Part shown: piece by piece, positions 63,741 through 64,000 of the stretch
Layout of the letters: each line of letters opens with the position of its first letter
Numbering within the stretch: position 1 is the first letter of the stretch
Source: Xenopus tropicalis
Lineage: Eukaryota > Chordata > Amphibia > Anura > Pipidae
Reading direction: 5' to 3'
DNA: 64,000 bases
NCBI RefSeq assembly: GCF_000004195.4
Contig: NC_030678.2
Coordinates: forward strand, 91,170,404-91,234,403
Translations under genes and position numbers: made by a program
Notes under the pieces: model-generated
Told to the model about the DNA's origin: nothing
What the model saw: only the letters and a program-made list of their open reading frames with translations
Databases searched by the model: none

Positions 63741-64000
63741 TTTAACATTTTCTAGAGCAAATCTTTTAGACAAACACCCTGTGGTATAATCAACTGAGGC
63801 TATTAGGTTTCCTGAACAGTAAAATAATTTTATATTCTTAAGGTCCTTTTTTTGCAAACAACTTTTAATAGTCTCCGCATTTTTAATTTGCATACCCCAA
63901 ATTTCCCATATTTTGTGAAGTAGTAGTATCTGTGTCCAGGGGGGCGGTAGGCAAATAAAATATAGCAACTGAAACTAAAAAGTGTAATGAATGGAATAAA

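Overview
The window looks like vertebrate nuclear DNA from a frog, most likely Xenopus or a close relative. It has long AT-rich introns, GT-AG splicing, three recognisable vertebrate genes on the + strand, and a dense load of short palindromic and TIR-bounded DNA transposons of the kind I associate with Xenopus genomes. The species call is inference; no search was run.

Layout. 1-1836 is the last intron of ypel2 (Yippee-like 2), whose final coding exon is 1837-1926. About 2-11.5 kb holds its 3' untranslated region and downstream sequence, with several MITEs. About 11.8-24.5 kb is a transposon graveyard: palindromic MITEs, a TIR element filled with about 140-bp units, a broken Penelope-like GIY-YIG endonuclease reading frame, and a hAT element inside another hAT element inside an older repeat, with exact 8-bp target duplications at both hAT levels and a 21-monomer minisatellite at the core. 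24.6-30.05 kb is rpl23a: five exons, a TOP-type start, and one box C/D snoRNA in each of its four introns (two SNORD4-like, two SNORD42-like). 30.1-39 kb is intergenic, with more hAT elements and a weak candidate dhx40 promoter near 37.4-37.8 kb. 39.1 kb to the end is dhx40 (DEAH-box helicase 40): 16 coding exons in perfect splice phase, giving 702 codons with all the helicase motifs. The C-terminal exon(s) appear to lie beyond 64,000.

How the genes relate. ypel2 followed by dhx40 in the same direction matches the human 17q22 order. rpl23a sits elsewhere on human chromosome 17, so its place between them is a local synteny difference. rpl23a is a translation gene twice over: it encodes a 60S protein, and its introns carry guides for two neighbouring 18S rRNA 2'-O-methylations. 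No prokaryotic system, CRISPR array or intact mobile-element gene is present. Most open frames away from the exons fall inside palindromes, minisatellites or random intron sequence.
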